Positions 8,957 through 16,878 of a stretch of DNA of 38,065 nt are shown piece by piece. Source of the stretch: an uncultured Collinsella sp. (GTDB lineage: Bacteria > Actinomycetota > Coriobacteriia > Coriobacteriales > Coriobacteriaceae); the NCBI GenBank assembly GCA_900766165.1, contig CAAFUK010000088.1, forward strand, positions 1-38,065. The letters are read 5' to 3'. Position 1 is the stretch's first letter, and every line of letters starts with the position of its first letter. A program made the translations under genes and the position numbers. Under the pieces are notes generated by a model. It ran no database searches, was not told where the DNA came from, and saw only the letters and a program-made list of their open reading frames with translations.

Positions 8957-8986
8957 AAAAAGAAGGGCCACCCGAAGGTGACCCTT
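8957..8986 (-). terminator. Intrinsic terminator after rplS
   Basis: On the minus strand GGGTCACC pairs with GGTGGCCC (8965-8984, one U-G pair) around a CUUCGG-type tetraloop region, followed by TTCTTTTTAT. It separates rplS from rnhB. Confidence 0.85.
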
Positions 8987-9020
8987 TTGTCCAAACGAGT
9001 GGACAGACGCTGCGATCTTC

Positions 9021-9362
9021 TTAGCGCTTCTCGGGGATGCGAGCAGCCTTGCCCACCTTGTCGCGGAGGTAGTACAGCTTGGCGCGACGGACGCGACCAT
9101 GACGGACGACCTCGAGCTTGGCGATCTTGGGGCTGTGAAGCGGGAAGGTACGCTCAACACCGACACCGAAGGAAATCTTGCGGACGGTGAAGGTCTCACG
9201 GGCACCGGCGCCGGCCATGCGGATGACGTCACCCTGGAAAACCTGGATGCGCTCACGGTCGCCTTCCTTAATGCGGTAGTGAACCTTGACGTTGTCGGCA
9301 ACGCGGACCTGCGGGATGTCCTCGCGGATCTGCTGACGCTCGATTGCGCGGATGTAATCCAT
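9021..9362 (-). CDS. rplS: 50S ribosomal protein L19
   Basis: L19 sits at the 30S-50S interface of the large subunit. The 113-residue protein has the conserved middle region RIQVFQGDVIRMAGAGARET, the segment ISFGVGVERTFPLHSPKI and the C-terminal RRAKLYYLRDKVGKAARI, all diagnostic. ATG at 9362 is chosen because AAGGA is seven bases upstream; a TTG six bases earlier is too close to it. It heads the conserved rplS-rnhB neighbourhood. The signal peptidase gene often found between rplS and rnhB is absent here. Confidence 0.97.
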   Translation of the reverse strand: MDYIRAIERQQIREDIPQVRVADNVKVHYRIKEGDRERIQVFQGDVIRMAGAGARETFTVRKISFGVGVERTFPLHSPKIAKLEVVRHGRVRRAKLYYLRDKVGKAARIPEKR

Positions 9363-9505
9363 GTGCAATTCCTTACTCTTCTAGAGGTGCCGTACCACCT
9401 TGGCCGGCACGTAGTTGAACAAACGTATTCGAGTATACACGCGCGGGTTTCTGCTGCAAGAACAATTTTTTACGCAGACAAAAAGACAAAACCCGCACAT
9501 GATAA

Positions 9506-9533
9506 CCGCCCGTCTCACGAATGAGACGGGCGG
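9506..9533 (-). terminator. Hairpin terminator after ppdK
   Basis: A perfect 12-bp stem (9506-9517 with 9522-9533) closes a four-base loop 39 bases past the ppdK stop. The tail on the minus strand is only moderately T-rich (TTATCATG, with GGGTTTTG further on), so it is a strong hairpin with a weaker U-tract. Confidence 0.75.
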
Positions 9534-9571
9534 CATGAAGGGGGCTACGCTAGGCGTCTAAACCTAAAACG

Positions 9572-12322
9572 TTAGGCGGAACGCTTGGCCTCGAGCTTGG
9601 CCTGAGCTGCAGCCAGGCGTGCGAGGGGCACGCGGTAGGGCGAGCAGGACACGTAGTCCACGTCGGCCACGTTAAACAGGCCCTTGATGGACTTGGGGTC
9701 GCCACCGTGCTCACCGCACACGCCAAAGTGCATGTCGGGGTTGGTGGCGCGGCCCTTCTCGACGGCCAAGCGCACCAGTTCGAGTACCGCCGTGTCGATG
9801 GTCTCGAAGGGATTGTCCTTCAAGATCTTCTTATGCATGTACAGCGGGATGAACTTAGCCTCGGCGTCGTCACGCGAGAAACCGAAGGTCGTCTGGGTGA
9901 GGTCGTTGGTGCCAAAGCAGAAGAAGTCTGCGTGATGGGCAATCTCGTCGGCGACCATGCAGGCGCGCGGCAGCTCGAGCATCGTGCCCACGGGAATATT
10001 GAGCTCGACGCCCTCTTCGTCGGAAACCTCTGCGATCACGCGCTCGATAACCTCGCGGGTCTGGACATGCTCGGCCGTAATGGAGACGAGCGGAACCATG
10101 ATCTCGGGACGCGGGTCGACACCCTCCTTGATGAGACGGGCGGCAGCCGTAGCCACAGCGCGGACCTGCATGAGCGGCAGGTCACCGAAGACGACGGACA
10201 GACGCACGCCGCGCAGCCCCAACATGGGGTTGGACTCAACCATGCCGTCGATGCGACGAAGGCGGGCACGCAGGGCAGCAAGCTCCTCCTCGGGAGCGGC
10301 GGCGGCTTCCTTCTTGGTGATGGCGACTTCGAGCTCGCGAGGATCATCCAGGAACTCGTGCAGCGGCGGATCGAGCAGGCGAACGACCACGTCGCGACCA
10401 GACATGGTCTTGAACATGGCCAAGAAGTCCTCGGTCTGGACCTTGAGCAGATCAGCGAGCGCCTGCTGCTTCACAGCCTCGTCGTCGGACAGAATGAAGC
10501 TCTGGATGATGTTCTTACGGTCACCCAGGAACATGTGCTCGGTGCGGCACAGACCGATGGCCTCGGCGCCAAACTCGAGCGCGAGCTCGGCATCCTCGGG
10601 GTTATCGGCGTTGACGCGCACGTGGTTGGCATGACCGCAGGTCTCGTCCAAGCGGATCTCGTCGGCCCAGGACAGGATGGTGTCCAGATCGCCGGTGAGC
10701 TCGGCGGAGACCAGGTCGACCGCGCCGTCGACGACGATGCCCTGGGTACCGTCGATAGAGATGACGTCGCCCTCGTGCAGCACGCGATCGCTGCCTTCGA
10801 TGCGCACAACCTTCTCGGCCGCGTCAATATGGAAGCGCTCGACACCGCAGACGCAGGGCGTACCCATGCCGCGAGCAATAACGGCGGCGTGGCTTGTCTT
10901 GCCACCATGGCTCGTCAGGATGCCCTCGGCTGCAACCATGCCCTTCAGGTCGTCGGGGTTGGTCTCCCAGCGGACCAGGATGACCTTGTGGCCTTCGGCG
11001 GAACGCGCGACGGCGTCGTCGCTCGAGAACATGACCTCGCCCACGGCGGCACCGGGGCTGGCGTTAAGGCCGCATGCGAGCGCCTCGTACTTCTTGGAGG
11101 AATCGAACTGCGGGTGCAGGAGCTGGTCGAGCTGCGCGGGGTCGATGCGGCTCACAGCCTCCTCGCGGGTGATGAGGCCCTCCTCGACCATCTCGATGGC
11201 GATGCGCAGGGCGGCGGTGGCAGTACGCTTGCCCACACGGGTCTGGAGCATCCAGAGCTTGCCCTGCTCGATGGTGAACTCGATGTCGCACATGTCGCGA
11301 TAATGATCCTCGAGCGTCAGGAACACGCGCTCGAGCTCCTCGCCTGCAGACTCGAGGCCCGGAGTGGTCTTGAGGTCGGCGATGGGCTCGGTGTTGCGGA
11401 TGCCGGCGACGACGTCCTCGCCCTGAGCGTTGACCAGAAAGTCGCCGTAGAATTCCTTGGTGCCGTCGGCCGGGTTGCGCGTGAAGGCAACGCCGGTCGC
11501 GGAGGTCTCGCCCTTGTTGCCAAAGGCCATGGCCTGAACGTTGACGGCGGTGCCGAGCTCGTCGGAGATGCTGTGCTGCTTGCGGTAGATGCAGGCGCGC
11601 TCGTTCATCCAGCTGCCGAAGACGGCCTGGATGGCAAGGCGCAGCTGGAGCTCCGGATCGTGCGGGAAGACGGGCTTGCCATCGGCGACCTCGAGCTCGG
11701 GATACAGGGCGGCCTCCACGTTGTCGGAGAAGATGCCCTTGAAGGTCTCGACGAGATCCTGCAGGTCCTCGGCCGAAAGCTCAGAGTCCACACGGACGCC
11801 GGCAACCAGACGGGCCTGAGTCAGGGCGTTCTCGAACAGGTCGGCGTCGACGCCCATGACGACGTTGGAGAACATCTGGATAAAGCGGCGATAGCTGTCC
11901 CAAGCAAAGCGCGGGTTCTGCGTCTGGGCGATGAGGCCCAGGACGGAATCGTCGTTGAGGCCCAGATTGAGGACCGTGTCCATCATGCCGGGCATGGAGA
12001 ACGGAGCGCCAGAGCGCACCGAGACGAGCAGCGGATCGTTGGCATCTCCGAGCTTCTTGCCGCAGCGGGCTTCGAGGTCGGCCTCGGCGGCAACGATCTC
12101 GTCAAGCGCGCCGGCAGGCCAAACATTGCCGGCACCGGAGTACTCAACGCAGGTCTGGCAGGTAATGGTAAAGCCACCGGGGACCGGCAGGCCGATACGG
12201 CTCATCTCGGCAAGGTTAGCGCCCTTGCCGCCAAGCACAAAGTTCATAGACTTGTCGCCCTCGGTGACACAAGTGCCCTGGGCGTCGGTTCCAAAACGGT
12301 AAACCCTCTTGCAATCGCTCAC
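9572..12322 (-). CDS. ppdK: Pyruvate, phosphate dikinase
   Basis: PPDK interconverts pyruvate, ATP and phosphate with phosphoenolpyruvate, AMP and pyrophosphate; in anaerobic fermenters it often runs in the glycolytic direction. The 916-residue length is standard. The N-terminal ATP-grasp domain starts with LGGKGANLAEMSRIGLPVPG. The swivelling phosphohistidine domain has LTSHGGKTSHAAVIARGMG with the catalytic His478. The C-terminal PEP/pyruvate barrel includes LCRTEHMF and GVCGEHGGDP with the catalytic Cys near 869. The GTG at 12320-12322 is chosen because GAAGGGG is seven bases upstream; the nine codons before it lack family similarity. No regulatory-protein gene (PDRP) is adjacent. Confidence 0.96.
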   Translation of the reverse strand: MSDCKRVYRFGTDAQGTCVTEGDKSMNFVLGGKGANLAEMSRIGLPVPGGFTITCQTCVEYSGAGNVWPAGALDEIVAAEADLEARCGKKLGDANDPLLVSVRSGAPFSMPGMMDTVLNLGLNDDSVLGLIAQTQNPRFAWDSYRRFIQMFSNVVMGVDADLFENALTQARLVAGVRVDSELSAEDLQDLVETFKGIFSDNVEAALYPELEVADGKPVFPHDPELQLRLAIQAVFGSWMNERACIYRKQHSISDELGTAVNVQAMAFGNKGETSATGVAFTRNPADGTKEFYGDFLVNAQGEDVVAGIRNTEPIADLKTTPGLESAGEELERVFLTLEDHYRDMCDIEFTIEQGKLWMLQTRVGKRTATAALRIAIEMVEEGLITREEAVSRIDPAQLDQLLHPQFDSSKKYEALACGLNASPGAAVGEVMFSSDDAVARSAEGHKVILVRWETNPDDLKGMVAAEGILTSHGGKTSHAAVIARGMGTPCVCGVERFHIDAAEKVVRIEGSDRVLHEGDVISIDGTQGIVVDGAVDLVSAELTGDLDTILSWADEIRLDETCGHANHVRVNADNPEDAELALEFGAEAIGLCRTEHMFLGDRKNIIQSFILSDDEAVKQQALADLLKVQTEDFLAMFKTMSGRDVVVRLLDPPLHEFLDDPRELEVAITKKEAAAAPEEELAALRARLRRIDGMVESNPMLGLRGVRLSVVFGDLPLMQVRAVATAAARLIKEGVDPRPEIMVPLVSITAEHVQTREVIERVIAEVSDEEGVELNIPVGTMLELPRACMVADEIAHHADFFCFGTNDLTQTTFGFSRDDAEAKFIPLYMHKKILKDNPFETIDTAVLELVRLAVEKGRATNPDMHFGVCGEHGGDPKSIKGLFNVADVDYVSCSPYRVPLARLAAAQAKLEAKRSA

Positions 12323-12444
12323 GATACTTCCCCTTCTATGTGTTCGCACACACGACCGTGGTAACGAATCGACCCGCCGGATGCGGACCGTGAGGGAACT
12401 ATACGGCGGGTTTTGGGCGGGCTTGAGCAGAGGCTGCGCGGTTT

Positions 12445-12482
12445 GGTAAACGTGCTAAAACTGGCGGTAAACGGTAGGTAAA
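12445..12482. promoter_or_regulatory. Three phased GGTAAA hexamers upstream of ppdK
   Basis: GGTAAA occurs at 12445-12450, 12466-12471 and 12477-12482 in one orientation; the first two continue as GGTAAACG. The start-to-start distances are 21 and 11 bases, close to whole helical turns, so all three would face the same side of the DNA. They lie about 120-160 bases upstream of the ppdK start. A regulator binding here is an inference. Confidence 0.4.
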
Positions 12483-12541
12483 GGTGGTTACCTTATGAAG
12501 ATACCAGTATAATGTAGTCGCAGGTCAAAAGCGGTATAAAC

Positions 12542-12559
12542 TGCTAAAACGCTTTAGCA
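12542..12559. promoter_or_regulatory. Operator-like palindrome with central CG
   Basis: TGCTAAAACGCTTTAGCA has perfect 7-base arms around ACGC. The layout, A/T-rich arms with a central CG, resembles LacI/CcpA-family operators. It is about 220 bases upstream of ppdK, so a link to ppdK control (carbon catabolite response) is possible but unproven. Confidence 0.4.
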
Positions 12560-12672
12560 AAAAGCTGTAATTATTGGAATGGAATCTCTTAAACTACGCA
12601 ATAGCCAAGAAAGACAAAATCTATCAGAAGTATTTGTCCCAGGGATTTTGGTCAGAGTAGCTAATTTGGGAC

Positions 12673-12748
12673 GGGGCTATTTTAGCCACCCCGGCAGATA
12701 GCGCGAATGCTTTGGCGGAGTAACGGCCGGGGTAGCTAAAAAAGCCCC
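12673..12748. repeat. 23-bp imperfect inverted repeat
   Basis: The arms at 12673-12695 and 12726-12748 are inverted copies matching at 21 of 23 positions, with a 30-base spacer. The right arm read leftwards ends in GGGGCTTTTTT, so the structure could act as a terminator for minus-strand transcription or be an intergenic palindromic element. Confidence 0.6.
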
Positions 12749-12953
12749 ATTACAGTTTGAGTCGTCCGAAAGGGCGGCTCCTTACTAGTTCTGGTAATAC
12801 GATTGAGCCGTACCGATGGTCGCTGGCCGACCGCGACCGCGACGCGGCCTCCACCCGAGACCCCCATCTCGACACATAGCCCGTCATCCGACGAAAGCGC
12901 GCAGGTCGTCCTGTATAGGCGCATGGTGTCCCCCTCCGCCGCAAGAGGGAAAC

Positions 12954-12990
12954 GAAAAAGCCCCTCTTTGCCACTACGGACAAAAGGGGC
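12954..12990 (-). terminator. Intrinsic terminator ending the leftward ABC operon
   Basis: On the minus strand GCCCCTTTTG pairs with CAAAGAGGGGC (stem within 12960-12990), followed by TTTTT. It lies about 80 bases past the stop of the ATPase remnant and is the natural end of the 15.8-13.1 kb leftward operon. Confidence 0.8.
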
Positions 12991-13068
12991 CTCCCAGGGG
13001 AAACGTGTTACAAAGCCTTCTTTGCAGGACGATGAAGATCAGAAACCCAACGTCGTACGCGTAGGGAC

Positions 13069-13767
13069 TTACCCAACACCCACGCCATTTCGATCTTCTG
13101 GGCCTTCAACGCCACGTCCCGATAAGCATCCGGGCATCGGAATGACCTCGTCGCAAGCCGCAAGCATCTCTTCGTCATGAGTGACAACAATTACAATATG
13201 GTCTCTCTTAACCTCATGAAGCAATTTAATTAGCGCGCTCCGGCTCTTCGCATCAAGCGCTGAAGTTGACTCAAGAAACAACATGACGTCCGGCGATTTC
13301 AACATCTGCCGCACAATTGCGATGTTCTGCTTCTCCCCGCCGGACACCCCTCCTTTCTTGCTGCCAAGCATCGCTGCCGCCCCGTTCTCCGCTGCGGCAA
13401 TCATTTTGTCTAACCCCAATATGGCAAGCATCCGATTCAGTTTGTCGGCCTCGAAATCATCAGAAAGCAGCGTAAGATTATCGAGGATCGTCCCCCCAAC
13501 AATAGGGGGCTCTTGCTCCGTAATGCCAACTCGGCACCGCCGCAATGCGTATCGGTCGATGCGACGCTGTGATACCCCGTTGTAGAGGACGGCCCCTTCC
13601 GTGTTATCTGGATATAGACCCAATATCACTGACAGCGCGAGCTCTTCCCCGAGCCATTTCTTCTTGCTTACTGTTTTTCTTATATTGTAACGATTTTCGA
13701 TAAGAGGAAAGAGTACTCCATGACGCGCAAGCCCGAACTCTAAGCGTTTCCCATCAGCATTGCCCAT
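13069..13767 (-). pseudogene. Truncated ABC exporter ATPase lacking Walker A
   Basis: The 232-residue frame is the C-terminal two thirds of an ABC nucleotide-binding domain. Visible elements are the Q-loop (Gln85 in ITEQEPPIVGGT), the signature VSGGE (141-145), the D-loop SALD and the H-loop His197 in VVTHDEE. Walker A is missing: the sequence jumps from an unrelated polar N-terminus (residues 1-42) straight into SVILGLYP, where GxxGxGKST should precede. Walker B reads VMLFLE, with Leu165 in place of the essential Asp. There is no membrane domain. The start ATG overlaps the stop region of the intact exporter upstream by 14 bases. It looks like the relic of the exporter's heterodimer partner after an internal deletion; a role as a degenerate accessory ATPase is less likely. 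Confidence 0.7.
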
Positions 13768-15358
13768 TTTTCGGATCGAAATCCAAATCCAGCTTCCTAT
13801 CGCATGCTGAAATCAAATCCTGATCATGGCTTACAACAAGAATTAGCTGATCGAAGGGATTTCGATGAATATACTCCGTGAACTCCCGACGGCTTTCTTC
13901 ATCTAAATCGTTCGTTGGTTCATCGAACACAAGCACTTCCGGCTGCCTGCGAAGTGCTGCGAATATCCTTAGCTTTCGATACTCTCCACCAGAAAGGTCT
14001 CTACAATTCTTGCCTTTTAACGATTCGACGGTTCGATAGAAACTCGGCACAAGCTCTCGGAGGTTTTCGCTCGATCCCCGAATCGACGTCCTCTCAAGGT
14101 AATTCTCCACCGTTTCGTTCGGAATAAAGAGCTTTTGCGGGCACACCGCAAACAGGTCCCGTCGGATCGTCTCCATATCGAGCTCTTCATATGGCACCGA
14201 CCCCAAAGCCCGATGTCCCCCAGCAGAATATAGTCCAAGGAGCACCTTCAGAAACGTGCTTTTTCCGCATCCGTTCGGCCCGGTAATGGCATAGGTTTTT
14301 CCTTCCTCCACCTCCACGGAGAGGTCGCGGTATAAGTAGGGCTTTCCCGCGTATCGGTACGCGATGTTGGACAACGATATGCTCTCCACGTGCCCAACCG
14401 TGAGGGTGCCGCGGTCCTCGGCGTCCTCCGTCAGAGCCCCCAATCGGTCGAACGAGGCCCTTGCGTCCTGATACGATTTGAAATAATTCAAAAAATACTT
14501 GAAGCATCCGAACGCCATCGAGTAATACGAGTTCACCATTGTGAACTCGCCTAAGCTCATTCTTCCGCTCAATATTTCCATCCCGGAGATCACGAGCAGT
14601 GCCCCCCGAAACACAGACGAGATCAGGCCGTCGCTTGATGTGGCCAGATTCGAGACCCTACTTGCTTTCATGTAAATCGGGTAGTACCCCTCGAATACCC
14701 CTTTGAGCGTCCGAGCGCTCTGGTTATATGCGCCATCGCACTTAATGTCAAACAACTGCGACAGCTCGCCGCTCACGGACGCGAAAAGCTTACTCAAACC
14801 CTCCTTGTTCGCAAGCGAACTGTTGTACAACGGCTTTTTCAACGCCCTGAATAAAATGAAGTACGCAACAAGCGAACATGCACTTAACACCAGGAACACC
14901 GGATTAATCGAAAACAGGATGATGCATATCAACACAACCAGAACGATGTTAAGCCCGATCGTCAGGAAGTTGTTCACGACAAACGATGACACCGCATTCG
15001 AATCCGCATACACCCTCTGCGTTGTATAGGATGGATCCGCCTGCTCCCCCTTTTCCAGGGGCCCCCGTTCAAACGACTCACACGTGGTCCCCATCAGTCT
15101 CGTCGTCATCTCCAAGATGACGCGCGATACGTTCACACCCATCGCATACGACATGAAGGAGGCCGATATCCCTATGCCCGCAACAAAGGCCGCAAACCAC
15201 ACGACGCGAGATGGATCCCTATTCGTCACGAGAAAGTCTACAAACCCACCGTTTAAGGCGGGCATGACGCACGAGAGAGCAAAATTCACCAGCATGAGAA
15301 TCACGAAAAGCCGTGACCCTTTACACCGAAACAACTCGTGAACCGTCTTCTTAAACAT
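13754..15358 (-). CDS. ABC exporter, fused membrane and ATPase domains
   Basis: The 534-residue protein has an exporter-type membrane domain (hydrophobic segments near residues 13-38, 50-75, 125-165 and 240-265) and a C-terminal ATPase domain. The ATPase motifs are complete: Walker A GPNGCGKST (about 358-366), signature DLSGGEYRKL, Walker B VLVFDEPTNDLD and the H-loop VVSHDQD. There is no C39 peptidase domain, so it cannot itself cleave a double-glycine leader. ATG at 15358 follows GGGAG by five bases. It is second in a leftward operon divergent from the radical SAM genes, so export of the modified peptide, or self-protection, is the likely task. The next gene is a broken ATPase, perhaps its lost partner. 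Confidence 0.88.
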   Translation of the reverse strand: MFKKTVHELFRCKGSRLFVILMLVNFALSCVMPALNGGFVDFLVTNRDPSRVVWFAAFVAGIGISASFMSYAMGVNVSRVILEMTTRLMGTTCESFERGPLEKGEQADPSYTTQRVYADSNAVSSFVVNNFLTIGLNIVLVVLICIILFSINPVFLVLSACSLVAYFILFRALKKPLYNSSLANKEGLSKLFASVSGELSQLFDIKCDGAYNQSARTLKGVFEGYYPIYMKASRVSNLATSSDGLISSVFRGALLVISGMEILSGRMSLGEFTMVNSYYSMAFGCFKYFLNYFKSYQDARASFDRLGALTEDAEDRGTLTVGHVESISLSNIAYRYAGKPYLYRDLSVEVEEGKTYAITGPNGCGKSTFLKVLLGLYSAGGHRALGSVPYEELDMETIRRDLFAVCPQKLFIPNETVENYLERTSIRGSSENLRELVPSFYRTVESLKGKNCRDLSGGEYRKLRIFAALRRQPEVLVFDEPTNDLDEESRREFTEYIHRNPFDQLILVVSHDQDLISACDRKLDLDFDPKNGQC

Positions 15359-15454
15359 GCCAGCTCCCATCAAGCGGCCTTTTATCCAAAACTGAATTTG
15401 CTCGCCGCTTAATCGCTCCCATATATCCCTTGTTGTTAATCCTTGCTCAAGACA

Positions 15455-15814
15455 TTATCTCGGGTTGCGGTGCCCAGGATTCCATTTCACCTTTATATAC
15501 ATACGAATAAGCCCCCTATTTGCATAGGCAAGCGCGGCGATTATAACAGCAGCCACCATCAGACCGAGAATAGCCCTTTTGTCCGGAAAAAGGGACGAGA
15601 GAAAAAGGCATATTGCGGAGAAAACTATAGACGCCCCCACCACTCGGTTTGCGCCTAGAGATTCGGCCGTCCGCTTTGCCTCCTCTAAACGCTCTCCCGA
15701 TAGCAATGACATTCCGGCAAGCAATCCCGTGAGCTTGCCTCGATATATCATTATTCCGAACAACAGCAGCAGGCATGACCCCACCATTGAAACCACAACG
15801 TCCGACATCGCCAT
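15455..15814 (-). CDS. Small DUF3784-like membrane protein
   Basis: The 119-residue protein has three hydrophobic segments (about residues 4-23, 56-75 and 80-98). The first is followed by YRGKLTGLLAGMSLLSGERLEEAKR, which resembles the DUF3784 pattern of a helix followed by GKxxxLIAGYNTLS. The function of that family is unknown. The start is ATG 15814 or the adjacent GTG 15817; AAGGAG lies at 15827-15832. It is the first gene of the leftward operon ahead of the ABC exporter, so immunity or an accessory role in export is a reasonable guess from position only. Confidence 0.75.
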   Translation of the reverse strand: MAMSDVVVSMVGSCLLLLFGIMIYRGKLTGLLAGMSLLSGERLEEAKRTAESLGANRVVGASIVFSAICLFLSSLFPDKRAILGLMVAAVIIAALAYANRGLIRMYIKVKWNPGHRNPR

Positions 15815-15984
15815 CACTCCAGTCCACTCCTTCAATACCAGCCCTATCGACAAATATCAAAACTTTTTATAACCTAATATTGTATATCGATATAAATATA
15901 TTCTTTTATATATCGTTTCGATTTGTGATATTTTATCGAACGAGTTGCTATTCGAGGAAGATAGGCCACAACCAAAGGAGATCA
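15815..15984. promoter_or_regulatory. AT-rich divergent promoter region of the RiPP locus
   Basis: The region between the two divergent operons is strongly AT-rich compared with the rest of the window. It contains the perfect 12-bp palindrome TATATCGATATA (15883-15894), a second dyad ATCGTTTCGAT (15912-15922) and a further TATCGAACGAG (from 15934), so the word ATCG recurs. These are candidate operator half-sites that could control both operons. AAAGGAG (15974-15980) is the ribosome binding site of the rightward operon. I could not fix the -10 and -35 boxes with confidence. Confidence 0.6.
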
Positions 15985-16878
15985 ATGGAATCCGTGAATG
16001 TTTGGAGCGCGCAAATCTCATCATTGCCTGGAGTCATCCCTATCCCCCTCGACCCAAGCTACCTTCGCAGTGAACCAAATAACCGCCTGAGCGTCCTAAG
16101 CTCAGATGGGAAACAAATCTATACGATCCTCAACAGGGTCGCTAAAGAGATTCTTGACTTATGCGACGGCGCCTGCGATTTGCCCAAAATTCTCCGTCTG
16201 TTCCAAGAAAAATACCCAGATCAACCGCGCGAGACGCTAGCGCATGACCTGGCCCAAACCCTGCATAGCCTGACCGTAAACTGTCTTATCGTTTGGAAGA
16301 AAGAAGGGAGATATATGAACGACCCTTTCGGCTCCGATTACCTAACATCGGTGAATCCCGACGAGCTGCTTATTCTCGCGGACGCGAGCAGGTTTGCTGA
16401 AATCGAAGAGGCGGCTGCAAAATCCCTCTCTGCAAAACAGTCCAAAAATGGCAATAGGATCTATTTCTCTGAGTTCGACGTTGAGCCCGAATTGGAGAAC
16501 TTTCTGGTTCTTCGCCAAAGGCTCTTTTCCTTTACCCATGATTATTTTCTACTCACGAGCCAGTCCGGAGAAATTAATGGATTGATAATATGCGAGCCGG
16601 CCACTAATCCCGCCGGCCGCAGCGTCATCATCAAATTTATCTCATGCAGCTCCACGCTGCTTGCCGGTGTGCTCGACCGCCTTGCGGAATACTACGGATC
16701 TTCCGCTCCCAAAGCCTACCGCGCGCTCAGAATTGACGCGCCTGATTCCACCCCAATCGCCGAACAACTTGACCATTCCGACCAGCGCCTTGGCTTTTCC
16801 TTAGTCGGCACCCTGCCCAATGAGCTCGACTCGGGCGACGTCAAGCTGTTTGTTCGCCCGCTCGATAAGAAGCAATAA
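15985..16878 (+). CDS. PqqD-like RiPP recognition domain fused to a GNAT-like domain
   Basis: This 297-residue protein has two parts. Residues about 38-105 (GKQIYTILNRVAKEILDLC, PKILRLFQEKY, LTVNCLIVWKK) show the strand-helix-strand plus winged-helix pattern of a PqqD-type RiPP recognition element, which binds the leader of a precursor peptide. Residues about 120-295 look like an acetyltransferase of the GNAT fold: strand EINGLIICEP, strand VIIKFISCSS, helix LLAGVLDRLAEYYG, strand AYRALRIDA, and the closing LGFSLVGTLPNEL with GDVKLFV, a typical GNAT end. The acetyl-CoA loop is not classical, so catalytic activity is uncertain. ATG 15985 has AAAGGAG four bases before it. The stop overlaps the next start by one base. 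I infer a leader-binding protein that may also acylate the peptide or serve purely as a chaperone. Confidence 0.72.
   Translation: MESVNVWSAQISSLPGVIPIPLDPSYLRSEPNNRLSVLSSDGKQIYTILNRVAKEILDLCDGACDLPKILRLFQEKYPDQPRETLAHDLAQTLHSLTVNCLIVWKKEGRYMNDPFGSDYLTSVNPDELLILADASRFAEIEEAAAKSLSAKQSKNGNRIYFSEFDVEPELENFLVLRQRLFSFTHDYFLLTSQSGEINGLIICEPATNPAGRSVIIKFISCSSTLLAGVLDRLAEYYGSSAPKAYRALRIDAPDSTPIAEQLDHSDQRLGFSLVGTLPNELDSGDVKLFVRPLDKKQ

Larger units (their letters stand above)
12323..13068. other. Long intergenic region upstream of ppdK with repeats and hairpins
   Basis: About 745 bases without a convincing gene. From left to right it holds three GGTAAA hexamers (12445-12482), a TATAAT box on the plus strand (12508-12513), an 18-bp operator-like palindrome (12542-12559), a 23-bp imperfect inverted repeat (12673-12748) and an intrinsic terminator (12954-12990). 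Short open frames at 12736-13180 have biased arginine-rich composition, no good ribosome binding site, and one starts inside the terminator stem, so I do not call them. Confidence 0.6.

Noticed and set aside
9707..12364. 885-codon open frame on the plus strand
   Set aside because: It is the antisense shadow of ppdK, a common effect of codon bias in GC-rich genes; the product has no recognisable domain.
12736..12983. Arginine-rich small open frames on the minus strand (77 and 62 codons)
   Set aside because: The longer one begins inside the terminator stem at 12960-12990, has no ribosome binding site and has the composition of a chance frame in GC-rich DNA.
12803..13180. Plus-strand open frame of 125 codons
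   Set aside because: It runs through the terminator and antisense to the end of the ATPase remnant; Pro/Ser/Arg-rich with no recognisable motif or start signal.
15775..15984. Upstream extension of the PqqD-like protein
   Set aside because: The extra codons run through the AT-rich promoter region, and AAAGGAG directly precedes the ATG at 15985.
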